This document shows, one piece after another, positions 18,651 through 29,827 of a stretch of DNA of 64,000 bases (positions are counted from its first letter, which is position 1; every line of letters starts with the position of its first letter). Source of the stretch: Phytomonas francai (taxonomy: Eukaryota; Euglenozoa; Kinetoplastea; Trypanosomatida; Trypanosomatidae). The notes below the pieces were generated by a model. That model had not been told where the DNA came from. It did not search any database and was given only the letters and a program-made list of their open reading frames with translations. The stretch covers positions 115,143-179,142 of the forward strand of contig MJCC01000014.1 in the NCBI GenBank assembly GCA_001766655.1, given 5' to 3'. The translations under genes were made by a program, and so were the position numbers.

Positions 18651-19850
18651 AACCCGTCAAAGATAGAAAAGACACTCGGCGAGTTTAGATTGCTTTGAAA
18701 ACGTTCTTGAGCAATCGGTGTCGAGAAGAGGGATAGAATTCGCCCAAAATAAATTACTTTGCCCCCGACCTACGTCTATATGGTGTGATTCCCCAGAAAG
18801 TTCGCATACTGGAACGCAGATAAATTCGCGAATGAGCTTTCGAATGAAAGCCTTTGCAAAACTAAAAAAATACCGCAGTGGTGGCAAGAATCCAATTGCC
18901 ACTCAATAAAGCAATGCATACCCACATCACATTGGGGTACTTTTTCTCAAGCTTTATTCTTAACTCTTGCTATAGTCTTGTGGTCTACAGGCATTACATT
19001 TTTCCCCAAAAAACTCGACCTTCTCGACCAATCCTTAACGAGTAAAAAAGGCAAAACGATACGGTTAATATTTGTTTTTGAAGCAAAGATACTCAACTCC
19101 GTTGCCTCTTTGATGCTGAAAAGGTACAGATATCGGTTGTTGTCATTGTTTTCTACTCGGACTCTTTTGTACTACCAAATTCGCAGCCTAAGCTCATCTC
19201 CACGTACCATGAGTGAATTACTAAAAGGAAAAGTTCCAACTGGGTGTATCTTTTTCGACTTTCCTCGAGTAGGATTGTAGGTGTATTTTCTATTTCTTGG
19301 TCTGCTTACTATGGTTTACATCCTCTCCGGATGATATTATCCTTGATTGGCACTATCGATGGCTGGCAAACTCATTTACATAAGGCAAAGGGTTCCCTAT
19401 TTCGAGCTGTCGACAATGGGAAAGCTAAAAGGTATATGACTCCATTACGTCCTTCCAAAACAAGTTACTGTCAAAAAGGATCCAATGGAAAGCTCTGTAA
19501 ACAAGCTACCAAAGAACCACATTCTCCCTATTTCGGGATCCTTCTATAAGACTCTAAGAAATTTTTTCCCTACCAGTGCTTCCAATATATTTCTTTTGCT
19601 TATTTTCACTTCTCCTGCATTCCAGTTTTAGACCATTTCCGCTTCATTTTCCATTAGCTTAGATACCTAATACTGTATTGGGAGTACTGAAGAACTCTCT
19701 TTACGTGTTATTTCCTTCAGTGAACCAGAGAAGAAGTTGAATTCCTTTTTACTGAGGTTATTTCTTTTTGGTATTCAGATTTTCCATCCGCTTGTTAGCC
19801 AGTTACTTATTTGCTTATTGCCACTATCGCCCACGTTTGGTGCGGATACA
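18651..19850. other. Spacer, no gene supported
   Basis: A few open frames up to about 100 codons occur but begin without ATG or have low-complexity composition, and none recalls a known family. Pyrimidine-rich DNA at about 19735-19840 is a suitable trans-splicing region for the next gene. Confidence 0.5.
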
Positions 19851-20654
19851 ATGTCGAAATCGATTTACCTAATCCAGACCGGGGGGGCGTCCGCCGCGCT
19901 TGTGGAGGCTGCTGCCGCGATGATCACCAAAGTCACGAGGGGCTCCATCACACCGGTGATCGCAGAGGCCGCCGAGCAGCACGCCGTCGTGGTCGGTGTC
20001 AACCCCCCTAGCAGCGCCTATGCGAGCGTGATACAGCCCCCTGGCCACCCCAGCCCGGCCTACGTGGGTGTTCGGACGGCTGTCGTGCGTCCGATCCTAC
20101 CCCGGGAGCCCGCCCAGAAGCTCCAGCTCCGAGACGCCCTCGACGTCTACCCCGCCTCGGGCATCAACTGCGCGGAGGAGGAGAAGCGCGCCGGCGTGAC
20201 CTTCGCCAAGGCCGCTCAGCTCGCCGCGGAGCTCGCGCGGGAGCAGCAGGCCTCGCGTCTGACGCTGGTGATCAAGCCCGTCACGAAGTACGAGAACCTC
20301 AACAGCGTCTTTGTGAGGTGTGCCAGCGCGGCGGCGGAGGCGGTGGGCCTTGTGACGGAGCTTCTGCACACGGCGAGGGCCGGGAACGAGCTTGTGGCCT
20401 TCCCGGAGCGATACGCCGTGGTGCTTACCAACGACGATCCCGTCTGCGAAAACGTGCAGCGGGCCTTCGCTGGGGTGATCGGAGGGGCGCCAGAGATTTT
20501 TTACACAGAAAGTGGTGGCCGTATCTTAGGCGGGGCGAGCTACCGCTCGATCGCGCTCGCGGTGGCGCAGGAGCTGGTGAATTTAGGGATGCCGCAGGAG
20601 GCGGAGAGTCTCCGCGCGGTGGTCGCGAAAGACACCCGCAAGGTGGTGCTTTGA
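19851..20654 (+). CDS. Unknown conserved-looking soluble protein, weak resemblance to isocitrate/isopropylmalate dehydrogenases
   Basis: A 267-residue protein that I do not recognise with confidence. The frame extends upstream to 19737 as a hydrophobic stretch, but its first codon is TTG. The ATG at 19851 also marks the jump to high-GC coding composition, so I start there. The sequence is Ala-rich and alternates helices and strands like a Rossmann or dehydrogenase fold. IKPVTKYENLNSVF near 139 and ENVQRAFAGVIGG near 198 faintly recall the KANIxKLSDGLF and DIxSDLxAGLxGG segments of the decarboxylating dehydrogenase family. The metal-binding Asp residues of that family are not evident, so an active dehydrogenase is unlikely. 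No signal peptide or membrane segment is visible from the ATG. Confidence 0.85.
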   Translation: MSKSIYLIQTGGASAALVEAAAAMITKVTRGSITPVIAEAAEQHAVVVGVNPPSSAYASVIQPPGHPSPAYVGVRTAVVRPILPREPAQKLQLRDALDVYPASGINCAEEEKRAGVTFAKAAQLAAELAREQQASRLTLVIKPVTKYENLNSVFVRCASAAAEAVGLVTELLHTARAGNELVAFPERYAVVLTNDDPVCENVQRAFAGVIGGAPEIFYTESGGRILGGASYRSIALAVAQELVNLGMPQEAESLRAVVAKDTRKVVL

Positions 20655-22668
20655 CGGGCCTACCGAAGCTCTCGCTCTCTTCTTTTCTTCTTCCCAACTC
20701 CCTTCTATATCTACCACGAAAAGAAAGGGGTGACAGAAGTTACTCGGCATATAGTATCTGGGCAACGAAATCCAAAGAATTGGACTACGGAATAGCGTGG
20801 CGAGAGGAGGCAGGGAAGGGGAGTACTTTTACTTGCACTTTGAGTTTTTGATGTGTAATTCACTCCCCTTCCCTAGTAAAGAGGTAGTGGACTTATTATC
20901 TTGTAGTAACCAATATCGATCATGCACAAAAAGTACAAGAGTGCTTTGAAGTGTAAAAAAAATATTTTTAGTAGGGTTTTTAAAAAAGATAAGGTCGTTC
21001 TGTGTGGGAGAGAAAACCCCATTAATAGTGTGATGTATCCCTCGAAAATGAAAGACTCTACAAAACGTTTTTTCCCCTTCACCATTCTATACTGATTATT
21101 TATCCTGCAAGGCAATAGAGACTCGTGCTCACACTATTTTCCATGGTTTACGCACTATATTTGTAACTAAAAAGACAAAATACCCAAAACCAAAATAGGA
21201 ACGGTGCCAAGAAATACGAAAATATCACAAACCATACAATATAAACTAAAGCAGCATCTCCCCTCCCCTCCTCAAGAAAAAAAGTGGTAGGCAATATCCT
21301 TTAGTTGTGTGAAACACCTGCTTCAATTTTACTGCGGTGGTTAATTCAATAAGAATTAAGGGAAAAACTAAGCCTCAGGATTCTCTCTAGAGCTCTTAAA
21401 CTTTTTATATCCCTTTTATTTGTATATAATATATCATACTTTCAATAAATACTATCCGAGGGTAAATTCGTATCAAGACTCAATCAAACCGGCACTTTTA
21501 GCAACATATCTCTAGGTCTATATATAAACAATAAAAAATATCGATAGTGATCTTTTCAGGAACTACAAAAATTGTAAGTGGAGCTAATTTCTCAACGAGG
21601 GAGCTATTAATGAAGGAACCCTCAAAATAGGTTCTGCTATTTTTATTTGTCGTTATATTTTTACTTGTTCACAGACTTATTTAAGTGTGTATCGCTTTTT
21701 TTTTTTCGGAGTATTTTATCCCTTAGGCAATCACATCTTTTTCACCTAAAACTACATAACGGAACTTATACTCAAGTGTTTACTGGAGCACGTTTTTCTT
21801 TTTTTTTTGCGTCTAAGGGTGTCCCCAGTTTTTTTTTTATTCCTGATTTCCTCTAGAAGATATTCACCATCGGTTAGTTTGCCATTTCCTTGCAGTGTAC
21901 AGATCACAATATAGCCAAATCAAGTTCGCTTTCTCCTTCCAAAGTTGTTACACTCTGATTGTAGACTCTTTGAAGAGCGTCCATAAAACATTGATTTTTT
22001 TATTATCGATTATTTCCACACCAATCACGACTAGCCTGTTGTATAAATCGTTAGTCGCGCGTATTTTTATCTCTCTTCTGGCGCATGGTCTTGCTAACGC
22101 CTAGAAAGCTATATATTATATATTGTTCTTGGTTTGGTACTCTTACTTTTCACATAATACTGAGTGCCAGAGTTTAAGCGTTGTAGAATTTATTTATTTA
22201 TCACAAATTTTTGAGTTTTAACATACAATTATTCACTAATACATATTGCAGGCATTGAATCTTCGCTTTCTTTCATTCAGAGTAGCTTATAGCACTTCTG
22301 CTGGCTTGTTATCGCATAATAATCTTGACATATTTCCGCTGCATAGTTTCCTCCACACATAACTCTGAGCATTTTTCCCCCTGATCGAACTTATCAATCC
22401 CTTTCTTTGAGGAAAAGGGCCGTGATAACTGAGAAAACTGTTGTTTGAGGTGAATTTTCAGATTAAGTGCAGAAAACTGGGTATAGGGGAAAAAGGGATA
22501 ACAGAGGGAAAGGTCAGTCCCGCTTTGTGATTTACTGCTGGTTTCTTACTTTTTCAGGTATTTCAGGCATTTATACCTTTTCCTTCCTTAGCAATTCACT
22601 TGACCTACTCGTGCATTTTGCAAGGAGTTGGAAGTGCAGATTTTTGACTTGCTGCAGGTTTGACAGCC
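20655..22668. other. Long AT-rich spacer, no gene seen
   Basis: About 2 kb with many stop codons in all frames and only short low-complexity frames. T-rich tracts are frequent. It probably holds the 3' UTR of the preceding gene and a long 5' region of the RRM gene. I found no tRNA-like or snoRNA-like structure by eye. Confidence 0.5.
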
Positions 22669-24252
22669 ATGTTTTCAAGACATAAACAGGGTCGACTTTA
22701 CAATCCTGCAAGTGCACCTAATGAATGTGACAGCAGCAATCCCTCCATATCCGTGCCACCCCAGACATTCTATGCCAACTCCGCACAGCGGGGTTCAGGT
22801 CCACTGCCCACGTCCTCATCTTATACCACGTCCCTTTCGCCACGGAGTCCGACCGCCACAACTGCGATACCCTCGCTCAACTCGAGGCTAAACTCCGACT
22901 CATACAGGAGCTTCCCTCTCCCCCTACGCCGCGTGCCCTGGCAGGGCATAAACCCAGCCCCTGCAGGCCCCCTACGCGTCTTCACACACCAGTCCTACAG
23001 TACGCGTTGCCTCCCCCCCTCTACCTCCCCTCCCTCCCCGATCACGCCCCTTTCCCTCCCTCCTGCGTCCCACCCCCTGCCGGCGAACGCCCTGCTGAAC
23101 GTGCCTACCGCCCTCCCACAACCCTCGTTATCAAGCACGACGCTCTTCCTGACCAATTTTCCGGACTGCATCCAGAATGCGCACCACCTGCGGCTTTACG
23201 TTCCCCCTATCGGGCTTGTCTCGCTGCGCGTGAAGCGTGCCACGGGACGGCGGGACGTGGGGTTCGCCGAGTACTGCTCTTACGAGAAAGCGCATGCCGC
23301 ACTGCAGTGGCTCGTCACTGTGGAATTGCTGCAAAATATACTGTCTAGGGTAGTGGCCCCAGGTACACGCAACGAACACACTCAGCCTCTTCAGACGGCG
23401 AATGGCAACGAATTTAAAATAGACGGAACGGCGAGCGCCAGTGAAGAGCATGGGTCGTTTGAGAGGGGTTCCGAGGGGTGCCTGCTGCCGTATATTGACC
23501 TCGTCTCTTGCATAAGAGAGAACCCCGGAGAATTTGTCTCCGTCCTGTGCTGCTCGTCGTATATTATAGCAAATTGGGCAAGAAACCCTCCAGCGTCCCG
23601 CTCCCTCAACGATCCGACACCAATGGAAACGATGCCGTGTGCTGCCTCACTGAGCAGCGTGGAGGGGCGGTGCACGGCGGTGCCTGGGGATTCGTCTACA
23701 TGCAGCACTGTCTTTGTGAAGCTACGCCACAACTTCACACGTACATCGGGCGGGTGTGCATGGACCGCAGCCGCGATATCGACGCCGGCAAGAGACCCGT
23801 CACACCGCGAGTCTGATTATTTTGCGTATGCGGAGCAGACCTATGGGCGGGATCTTGGTGAGGTATCAGAGGGAAATACCAACGCATGGTATCGAACCCC
23901 TAGAGGATCGAGCGGCAAGAACTGTAACAGGCTATCAGGGAATCAGATGTTTGATATTTCATGTATGGTGATGCGGGAAGAATTCTTTTCCGAGCGCTTC
24001 GCTGGTTTTTGCTCATTTACATCGTTTCTCCACCCCCCGTTCTTCGGCGGCTGCTTCGTGCGTTTCGTATGTAGGCAGGACGCTTTGCGGTGTGTACGGT
24101 GGATGCAAAGCCAGCCAGGGCTTCAGCAAGTAATCTCGGTGGAGATGGCGCGGAAGAACAGTATGAACCTGCTCCCAGCTAATCAACGGGGAGTGCCAGG
24201 TAGCATGGCGGAAGATGAAGTTGATGCTAACGGATGCATTACAAATTTTTGA
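22669..24252 (+). CDS. RNA-binding protein with two divergent RRM domains
   Basis: A 527-residue protein. The frame opens at a TTG at 22660, and the first ATG is at 22669. Residues 1-155 are Pro/Ser/Thr-rich and disordered. RRM1 spans about 157-220, with RNP2 as LFLTNF near 159 and RNP1 as RDVGFAEY near 195. A second RRM is split: a first strand near residue 345 (TVFVKLRHNF), a long polar insertion, then GGCFVRFVCRQDALRCVRWM near 460 as the RNP1 part. Kinetoplastids control most expression after transcription, and RRM proteins of this kind usually act on mRNA stability or translation. The target RNA cannot be read from the sequence. Calling the second RRM is less sure than the first. Confidence 0.85.
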   Translation: MFSRHKQGRLYNPASAPNECDSSNPSISVPPQTFYANSAQRGSGPLPTSSSYTTSLSPRSPTATTAIPSLNSRLNSDSYRSFPLPLRRVPWQGINPAPAGPLRVFTHQSYSTRCLPPSTSPPSPITPLSLPPASHPLPANALLNVPTALPQPSLSSTTLFLTNFPDCIQNAHHLRLYVPPIGLVSLRVKRATGRRDVGFAEYCSYEKAHAALQWLVTVELLQNILSRVVAPGTRNEHTQPLQTANGNEFKIDGTASASEEHGSFERGSEGCLLPYIDLVSCIRENPGEFVSVLCCSSYIIANWARNPPASRSLNDPTPMETMPCAASLSSVEGRCTAVPGDSSTCSTVFVKLRHNFTRTSGGCAWTAAAISTPARDPSHRESDYFAYAEQTYGRDLGEVSEGNTNAWYRTPRGSSGKNCNRLSGNQMFDISCMVMREEFFSERFAGFCSFTSFLHPPFFGGCFVRFVCRQDALRCVRWMQSQPGLQQVISVEMARKNSMNLLPANQRGVPGSMAEDEVDANGCITNF

Positions 24253-26438
24253 GAAACGAAAGAAATGCTTCATAACCTCAAGGACAATGTACATGAGTAG
24301 TAGCCAATAAAAAAATCCGAACATGAGGTTCTAGCGCTGCTATTTTTACAGTACCTCAACCCTTTCTTGTGGGTATAGTATATATTTTTTGTGTGGACGC
24401 ATATTGTTGTTCACATTATATGTTTTACAAAAAGTGGAACTAATGTTTCATATTTTGAGCCCAATTTAGGCTTCTCACGTCTTTTTTTAAGGCAGTATCG
24501 ATACAAATAAAACAAGTGCTGAAATAAATCGCATTAGTTCATTTTAACCCTATTATATTTTAGTTGAAGTAATGAAGTTGTGCTCTCCTCTCAAACACTT
24601 TCAACTCTTCATCTGGATATTTAATATCACGCATAACCATCACTTTATATATTCTTTTTTTCTCACATACCGTTTTGTTTTTTGAGTATTATTATCATTA
24701 TTTAGACATAATCTTCGTATTTTTTATTTTTAGCGCTAGCGCTTCCCTCCCCCCCTGCTTTGTAACACGTATGTACTAGTCGGGGAAATTATCATTCACA
24801 TTCTAGCAATGAGTTTTACTTTGTATTAATCTTAAATAAACCTGTTTTTAAAAATCTAGATCACACCATTTGTGTACCATTTCTGCTTAAATATTAGTGA
24901 TAATACGTTTTGTTTATACTTCGCTCTGGACTTTTACGCATTTTCAAGGGAACGTGTTAGAAGATATTTCTCATGCTGAGGGAATAGAAAATATTCTGGG
25001 GAAAAGATGTTTAGGGCGGTGACTCGAGAAGGATGTGCGAATAGATATGTATATTTCTTAAAGAGGGAGAAAAAATCCATTTTTTCCCAGTTTTCGCATT
25101 CCTTAGTGTATCTATCACTATTGTATATTTAATATTCCTCCCTATTTTTCTGCTTCAGATTTTCCCACTTAACACTTTTCATATACATATGTATATATAC
25201 ATCATAAATTTGAATGCGATATCACCACCGTTGAATATCATTATTTTCACTTTTTTGATTCGACTATGTGATAGATTAAAAGTTGTTATTATTGTTGTTC
25301 ATAATCACTGCAAAAAAAAAAAGGTAAGTAGTTGTTATTATTTTATAAATTATTTTCTTGATTCTGATCCCATTCATCACCATAGCTAGGCTTCCTTTTC
25401 CTAAACCTTTCCTATCAAAATACAGAAATTTATGAGTTTTTTATTATAACCAGACTACCACTATTTCTAAATCTGCTTTGGATATTACGTGTGTGTGTAT
25501 TTCATCGTTGATTACCTGTTTTGGAGGCAATGGTTTTTAATGGAAAAAATACTTCAATAAAGAAAGGGTATGAAGAATCTCTTAAGCCTTTAAAGAGGGT
25601 ATTCAAACCCTCGTTAAAAATAGGATTCCCCTTCGATTCCACTCAAGATAATAAATCCCTGTTCGGCCCTGCATCAAAGCGAGCAAAGAAATAATAACTC
25701 TTAGTCAAAACAATAAGGATTAGAGAGTGGAAAAGGAAAAGCATACGCCGTAAACTTTCTAGAACGGCTGTTTTGTCTCAGATTAACAAATTGGGAGTCT
25801 AAAAATTGGAAAAATGTTCACACTGTGTTTTAGCTAAAATTTTAAAAAAATGAATGAGGAAAAGGAAGAAATACAAGACTTTAAAAAAATCAGCGACATC
25901 CCCCATCCCCCCCTTTTTTTGAGGAAAGATAACGCCAGCAGAATGGATGAACCCCACCGTCTCTTCAAAGATTCAATTTTGACTTTATGGTCCTTGCCTC
26001 AAAAGAAATAAGGGCAACATACAGGTTGTCAAGTTTATGTTCCGTATCATCCACCCACAGATTAGTCGTCTTTTGAGTTTTAAAAAAACGTAAGCGAACA
26101 ATGTCGAATCTGGATGGGATTACGCAATCAGTTGTTAAAATAAGTGTAGCATGGCCTTATGCAACCCAACTTTACTTTTTATTTCCCTACTCATTTAATG
26201 CGCAACTTTGAAATCAATTATTAATACACATCTATTTATGACAAGTACATCGTTAGGTTTGAAAAAGTGAATTCAACTTAGGTGTAGTCACAAAGGACAA
26301 ACATACACAAATCAATAAATAAATATATATATATTTATATTTATATTTATTTATTGATTTATAAACATTTTCGCGATAAAAAATTGATTTATAGCCCCAT
26401 CCTATCGCTCTTTTATAGCATCTTTTTCCCTATTCAAG
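24253..26438. other. Long AT-rich spacer before SEC61, no gene seen
   Basis: About 2.2 kb without a protein-like frame. It contains T-rich tracts, a TATA-rich palindromic patch at about 25181-25203 and a perfect long inverted repeat at 26309-26360. One of the longest gene-free stretches of the window. Confidence 0.5.
26309..26360. repeat. 18-bp perfect inverted repeat (hairpin) upstream of SEC61
   Basis: The left arm AAATCAATAAATAAATAT (26309-26326) is the exact reverse complement of the right arm at 26343-26360, with a 16-base TA-rich loop. It ends 79 bases before the SEC61 ATG. It could fold as an RNA hairpin in the precursor or extrude as a cruciform. With such AT-rich DNA, chance is not excluded. 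Confidence 0.8.
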
Positions 26439-27899
26439 ATGGGTAAAGAAGGGGAATGGTTGCTTTCCCTTCAACCGGTGTTAAGGTTGTTTCCCGAGAT
26501 GTCGAAGCCTTCACGCATGCCGAACATCAAAGAGCGCATTCTCTGGACAGCAATTGTGCTTTTTATTTTCCTTATCAGCTGCCAGGTGCCGGTCTACGGC
26601 GCACGAACGGGAAGCTCCTCGGATCCATTTTACTGGATGAGGGTGGTGCTGGCAAGCAATAAAGGGACGCTGATGGAACTCGGCATCTCACCTATTGTGA
26701 GTGCCTCACTAATTCTCGAACTACTCGCTGGGGTGGGGTTGATTGGCTACGACAGCAACGATCGTAAGCAAGCGGCGGCTTTTCAGGGCCTTCAGAAGAT
26801 CTGTGCGCTTATATTCACAATTATGGAGGCGGTGGCGTACGTTTCTGCCGGAATGTATGGCGATCCGCGTGCGATTGGACTCTTCATGTGCAGTGTGATC
26901 GTTGCGCAACTCACGGTGTCGACGCTAATTTGCATTCTCTTAGATGAGCTTATGCAGAAAGGCTGGGGTATCGGCTCCGGTTCCTCCCTCTTCATCGCCA
27001 CAAACGTCTGCGATACGATCATCTGGAAGAGCTTCTCACCCTCGACGATTACCACTGCCCATGGGGAAGAGTTCGAAGGCGCTATTATTGCCTTCTTCCA
27101 CTTGTTGGTGTCCCGCACCGATAAGGTGAGGGCGCTGCGTGAGGCCTTATATCGTCCGCAGCTGCCGAATCTCACAAACATCATAGCAACTGCTGTGGTT
27201 TTCGTTGTCGTCGTCTTCCTCCAGGGCTTCCGCATTCCACTCATGACAAAGAGCAAGTATAACGGCGCAGACCGGCAGCCCTACCTCATCAAACTCTTCT
27301 ACACAAGCAACATGCCGATCATTCTGCAGACCAGTGTTGTATCGAATATCAACTTCCTCTCGCAGATTCTCTCCCGTCATTTTGGCAATCGCAACATCCT
27401 CGTGAATCTGCTCGGACGCTGGGAGCTGCGGGGCTACCACAGTGGCAGCAGTGGGCAGCTCTTCCCGGTGGGTGGCCTTGCCTACTACCTCACGCCCCCG
27501 GCGAGCTTCATCGACCTGATGCTCGACCCAATCCACATGATCTTCTACATCGTGTTCGTGCTCGGCAGCTGCGCGATCTTCTCACGGCTGTGGATCACCA
27601 TCTCGCACACCGCGCCGCGCGACGTTGCGAAGCAGCTCGCCGCACAAGGTCGCTGGCTTGTACAGGCCCGTGAGAGCGAAGAGGACATGGCGCGGTTGCT
27701 GGAAAAGTACATCCCGGTCGCGGCAGGCTTTGGCGGGCTCTGCGTCGGCCTCCTCACCCTCTTCGCGGACTTCCTCGGGGCGATTGGGAGTGGCACAGGG
27801 ATTTTGCTCTCTGTGACGATGATCAACCAGTACTTCGAGATCCTCCAGCGCGAGGGGCAGGACTTGGGGTTTGGCATGGTCAAACAAAAGATGGCGTGA
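26439..27899 (+). CDS. SEC61A: SEC61 alpha, protein-conducting channel of the ER
   Basis: A 486-residue multispanning membrane protein, matching the usual 475-480. About ten membrane segments are visible, the first at about 34-52 (LWTAIVLFIFLISCQVP). Diagnostic SecY/Sec61 motifs include the VPVYGAR plug region, LGISPIVSASLILELLAG, GWGIGSGSSLFIATNVCDTIIWKSFSP near 173-198, IKLFYTSNMPIILQTSVVSN near 283, and IGSGTGILLSVTMINQYFEI near the end. It forms the core of the translocon for secreted and membrane proteins, together with the beta and gamma subunits. The N-terminal segment up to residue 30 is the cytosolic amphipathic helix typical of the family. An inverted repeat lies just upstream. Confidence 0.97.
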   Translation: MGKEGEWLLSLQPVLRLFPEMSKPSRMPNIKERILWTAIVLFIFLISCQVPVYGARTGSSSDPFYWMRVVLASNKGTLMELGISPIVSASLILELLAGVGLIGYDSNDRKQAAAFQGLQKICALIFTIMEAVAYVSAGMYGDPRAIGLFMCSVIVAQLTVSTLICILLDELMQKGWGIGSGSSLFIATNVCDTIIWKSFSPSTITTAHGEEFEGAIIAFFHLLVSRTDKVRALREALYRPQLPNLTNIIATAVVFVVVVFLQGFRIPLMTKSKYNGADRQPYLIKLFYTSNMPIILQTSVVSNINFLSQILSRHFGNRNILVNLLGRWELRGYHSGSSGQLFPVGGLAYYLTPPASFIDLMLDPIHMIFYIVFVLGSCAIFSRLWITISHTAPRDVAKQLAAQGRWLVQARESEEDMARLLEKYIPVAAGFGGLCVGLLTLFADFLGAIGSGTGILLSVTMINQYFEILQREGQDLGFGMVKQKMA

Positions 27900-29827
27900 G
27901 CTTAGGGAGGTGACGAGTTGTGGAAAAATATGTATAGGGAGGGGTAACGGTGTCCATGCGTGAGAAGGCTTGTTTCCGCGACGGCCTACCAGTCGATGTA
28001 TTCCTGCAAAAACGTGTATTTGGAAATGGTGCTTATTTAGTATATGTAGTGCTTATGTTCGTTCATGGGTGTGTGGACACGTCTTAACTCGACGAAAACG
28101 TCAGAAATTATTTTCCACACAAAACTGAAAGAATGGTTGACCAGCACGATCATATGCAAAGTTAAAAGATTTAATATTCGCTAAAGAGAATATTTAATCC
28201 ACGGAATGGGTTTCTATTTATTTCTTCATTTATGATATAGCGTTCATGAAGAGAAGATTGGCAGCAGTGACGATAAAAGAAGCGGTGTATCGATAAGAGA
28301 TATTCCTTCAGAATACTCCAGATTATAGCCTTTTCTTTTTTATCAAAATGGGGTTCTGTTAACAAGTTGTATTATGGGCTTTAAAAGTAACATTATTCTA
28401 ATTAAGAAGAAAATAATTTCTGTTTAGAATCCTCACTTCAAATCTCTAATCTCATTTTTTATCTTTTGTCTACCTCGGTTGTGCTTGTATACTAAGGATA
28501 ACTTTTTGCCGTATTCCATTCATTTTCGTGGCTAAATCAACCCATTTATGGTCTACATTGATCATGGTACGAGAATGAAGTTGGCTTACATTGATACCTA
28601 AAACGGGAGGGGCGGGAGAGAGAGAGGTTTGTGCTCCGATGAAGAAAATGTTATAAATAGCAATGGCTGATATTTCCATGTTAAATTGTATCAAATGGCA
28701 AAAATAATATAAGATTTGAAATGATATCCTTGAAATAGTAGAGGTGTTCAGCGGAAAGAAACGGCGCCTTTTTATATCTCTGATTAGTACTCTTTGCTTA
28801 TTTTATTTGAGAATGCACTCAACGTTTAGCTATTGTGAAAAAAGTTCTTTTCCCCCTAGCGTTTTCCTTTTTGTGTGTGATGTGGAATTTTCTCATCACA
28901 CTCCTTCTACACAAGTGCACTGGCCATATTTAGAGAGTCGTTCCTCGAAAAACTGGCCGAACTCCCAAGCCTCTAGAGTGCAAAGTAATTCAATCAGGGG
29001 ATATCTACATGTAGTCATGCGCGCTTTGTCTTTTAGGAAAGGACCTTAGATCCAGGAATCGTATCATGAACTCTTATGTAAGAACGTTCAATTCTTTTTT
29101 GCATATTATTTTCTACCTGATGTTTGCGTGATAATAACAGCATCGGTTAATTTACCGAGGATATGGTAAGCTGTCAGTAGTTCCCCACAACCCTTCTCTA
29201 GTCTCCCTTTTTTAAACATTTTGCCAGTGGCAGCATGCAAACGGTGATAAATGCATCGAAAGAGTCCCTGGATCGTCCCGCGCGTTCCCCTCCCCCCGCC
29301 TCCCAGAGCACGACGAGCTGACTGAAAGCAGGTGGTGCAGTTGACTTCTGAACTATTTGATCATAAGACTGATGTAATCCATTTTCATCGGTAAGGGTAG
29401 CATAGTGATTAACTATTGTGAAAAAGGAAAACTACAACAGCAGGCTGCAAATGTTGAAACTTCTGGCTTTATCAATATCTTACATTTCTTGGCGCTTGTG
29501 GTTCACAGGCAACGCTCTCCTTTTCTTGATGTCATTTACAGCACCCCTTCCACAAATAATCTGCTCAAATTCATGTACAGGTAACCTTTACCGAAAAATA
29601 TGAAGTTGATCTATTTTGCCGTACGGGAAGGCACCATCAAACCGGTATATCGGTTTTCGAGTGGCATTCCAATCCTTGTTTTTCTTATGAAAGCCGTATC
29701 TTTTATTTTTTATCTTTCCATTTATTGGCTCAGATGTTGGTTGATGGATTTTTTGGAAACTAAATTCCCCATAATAGTTTTTTTTTCTGTAGATATTTTT
29801 TTTCTCAGACAAATAATCAACATCTGA
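27900..29827. other. Spacer, no gene supported
   Basis: About 1.9 kb with short open frames only (for example 28744-29049), lacking ATG starts or protein-like composition. A GC-rich patch with C runs lies at about 29270-29330. Pyrimidine-rich DNA before 29828 suits trans-splicing. Confidence 0.5.

Noticed and set aside
19244..19549. Open frame of about 100 codons upstream of the 267-residue gene
   Set aside because: It starts at GTG and shows no conserved pattern; spacer composition.
28744..29049. Open frame of about 100 codons between SEC61 and the DHHC gene
   Set aside because: It begins at GTG, lacks coding composition and falls in a probable UTR.
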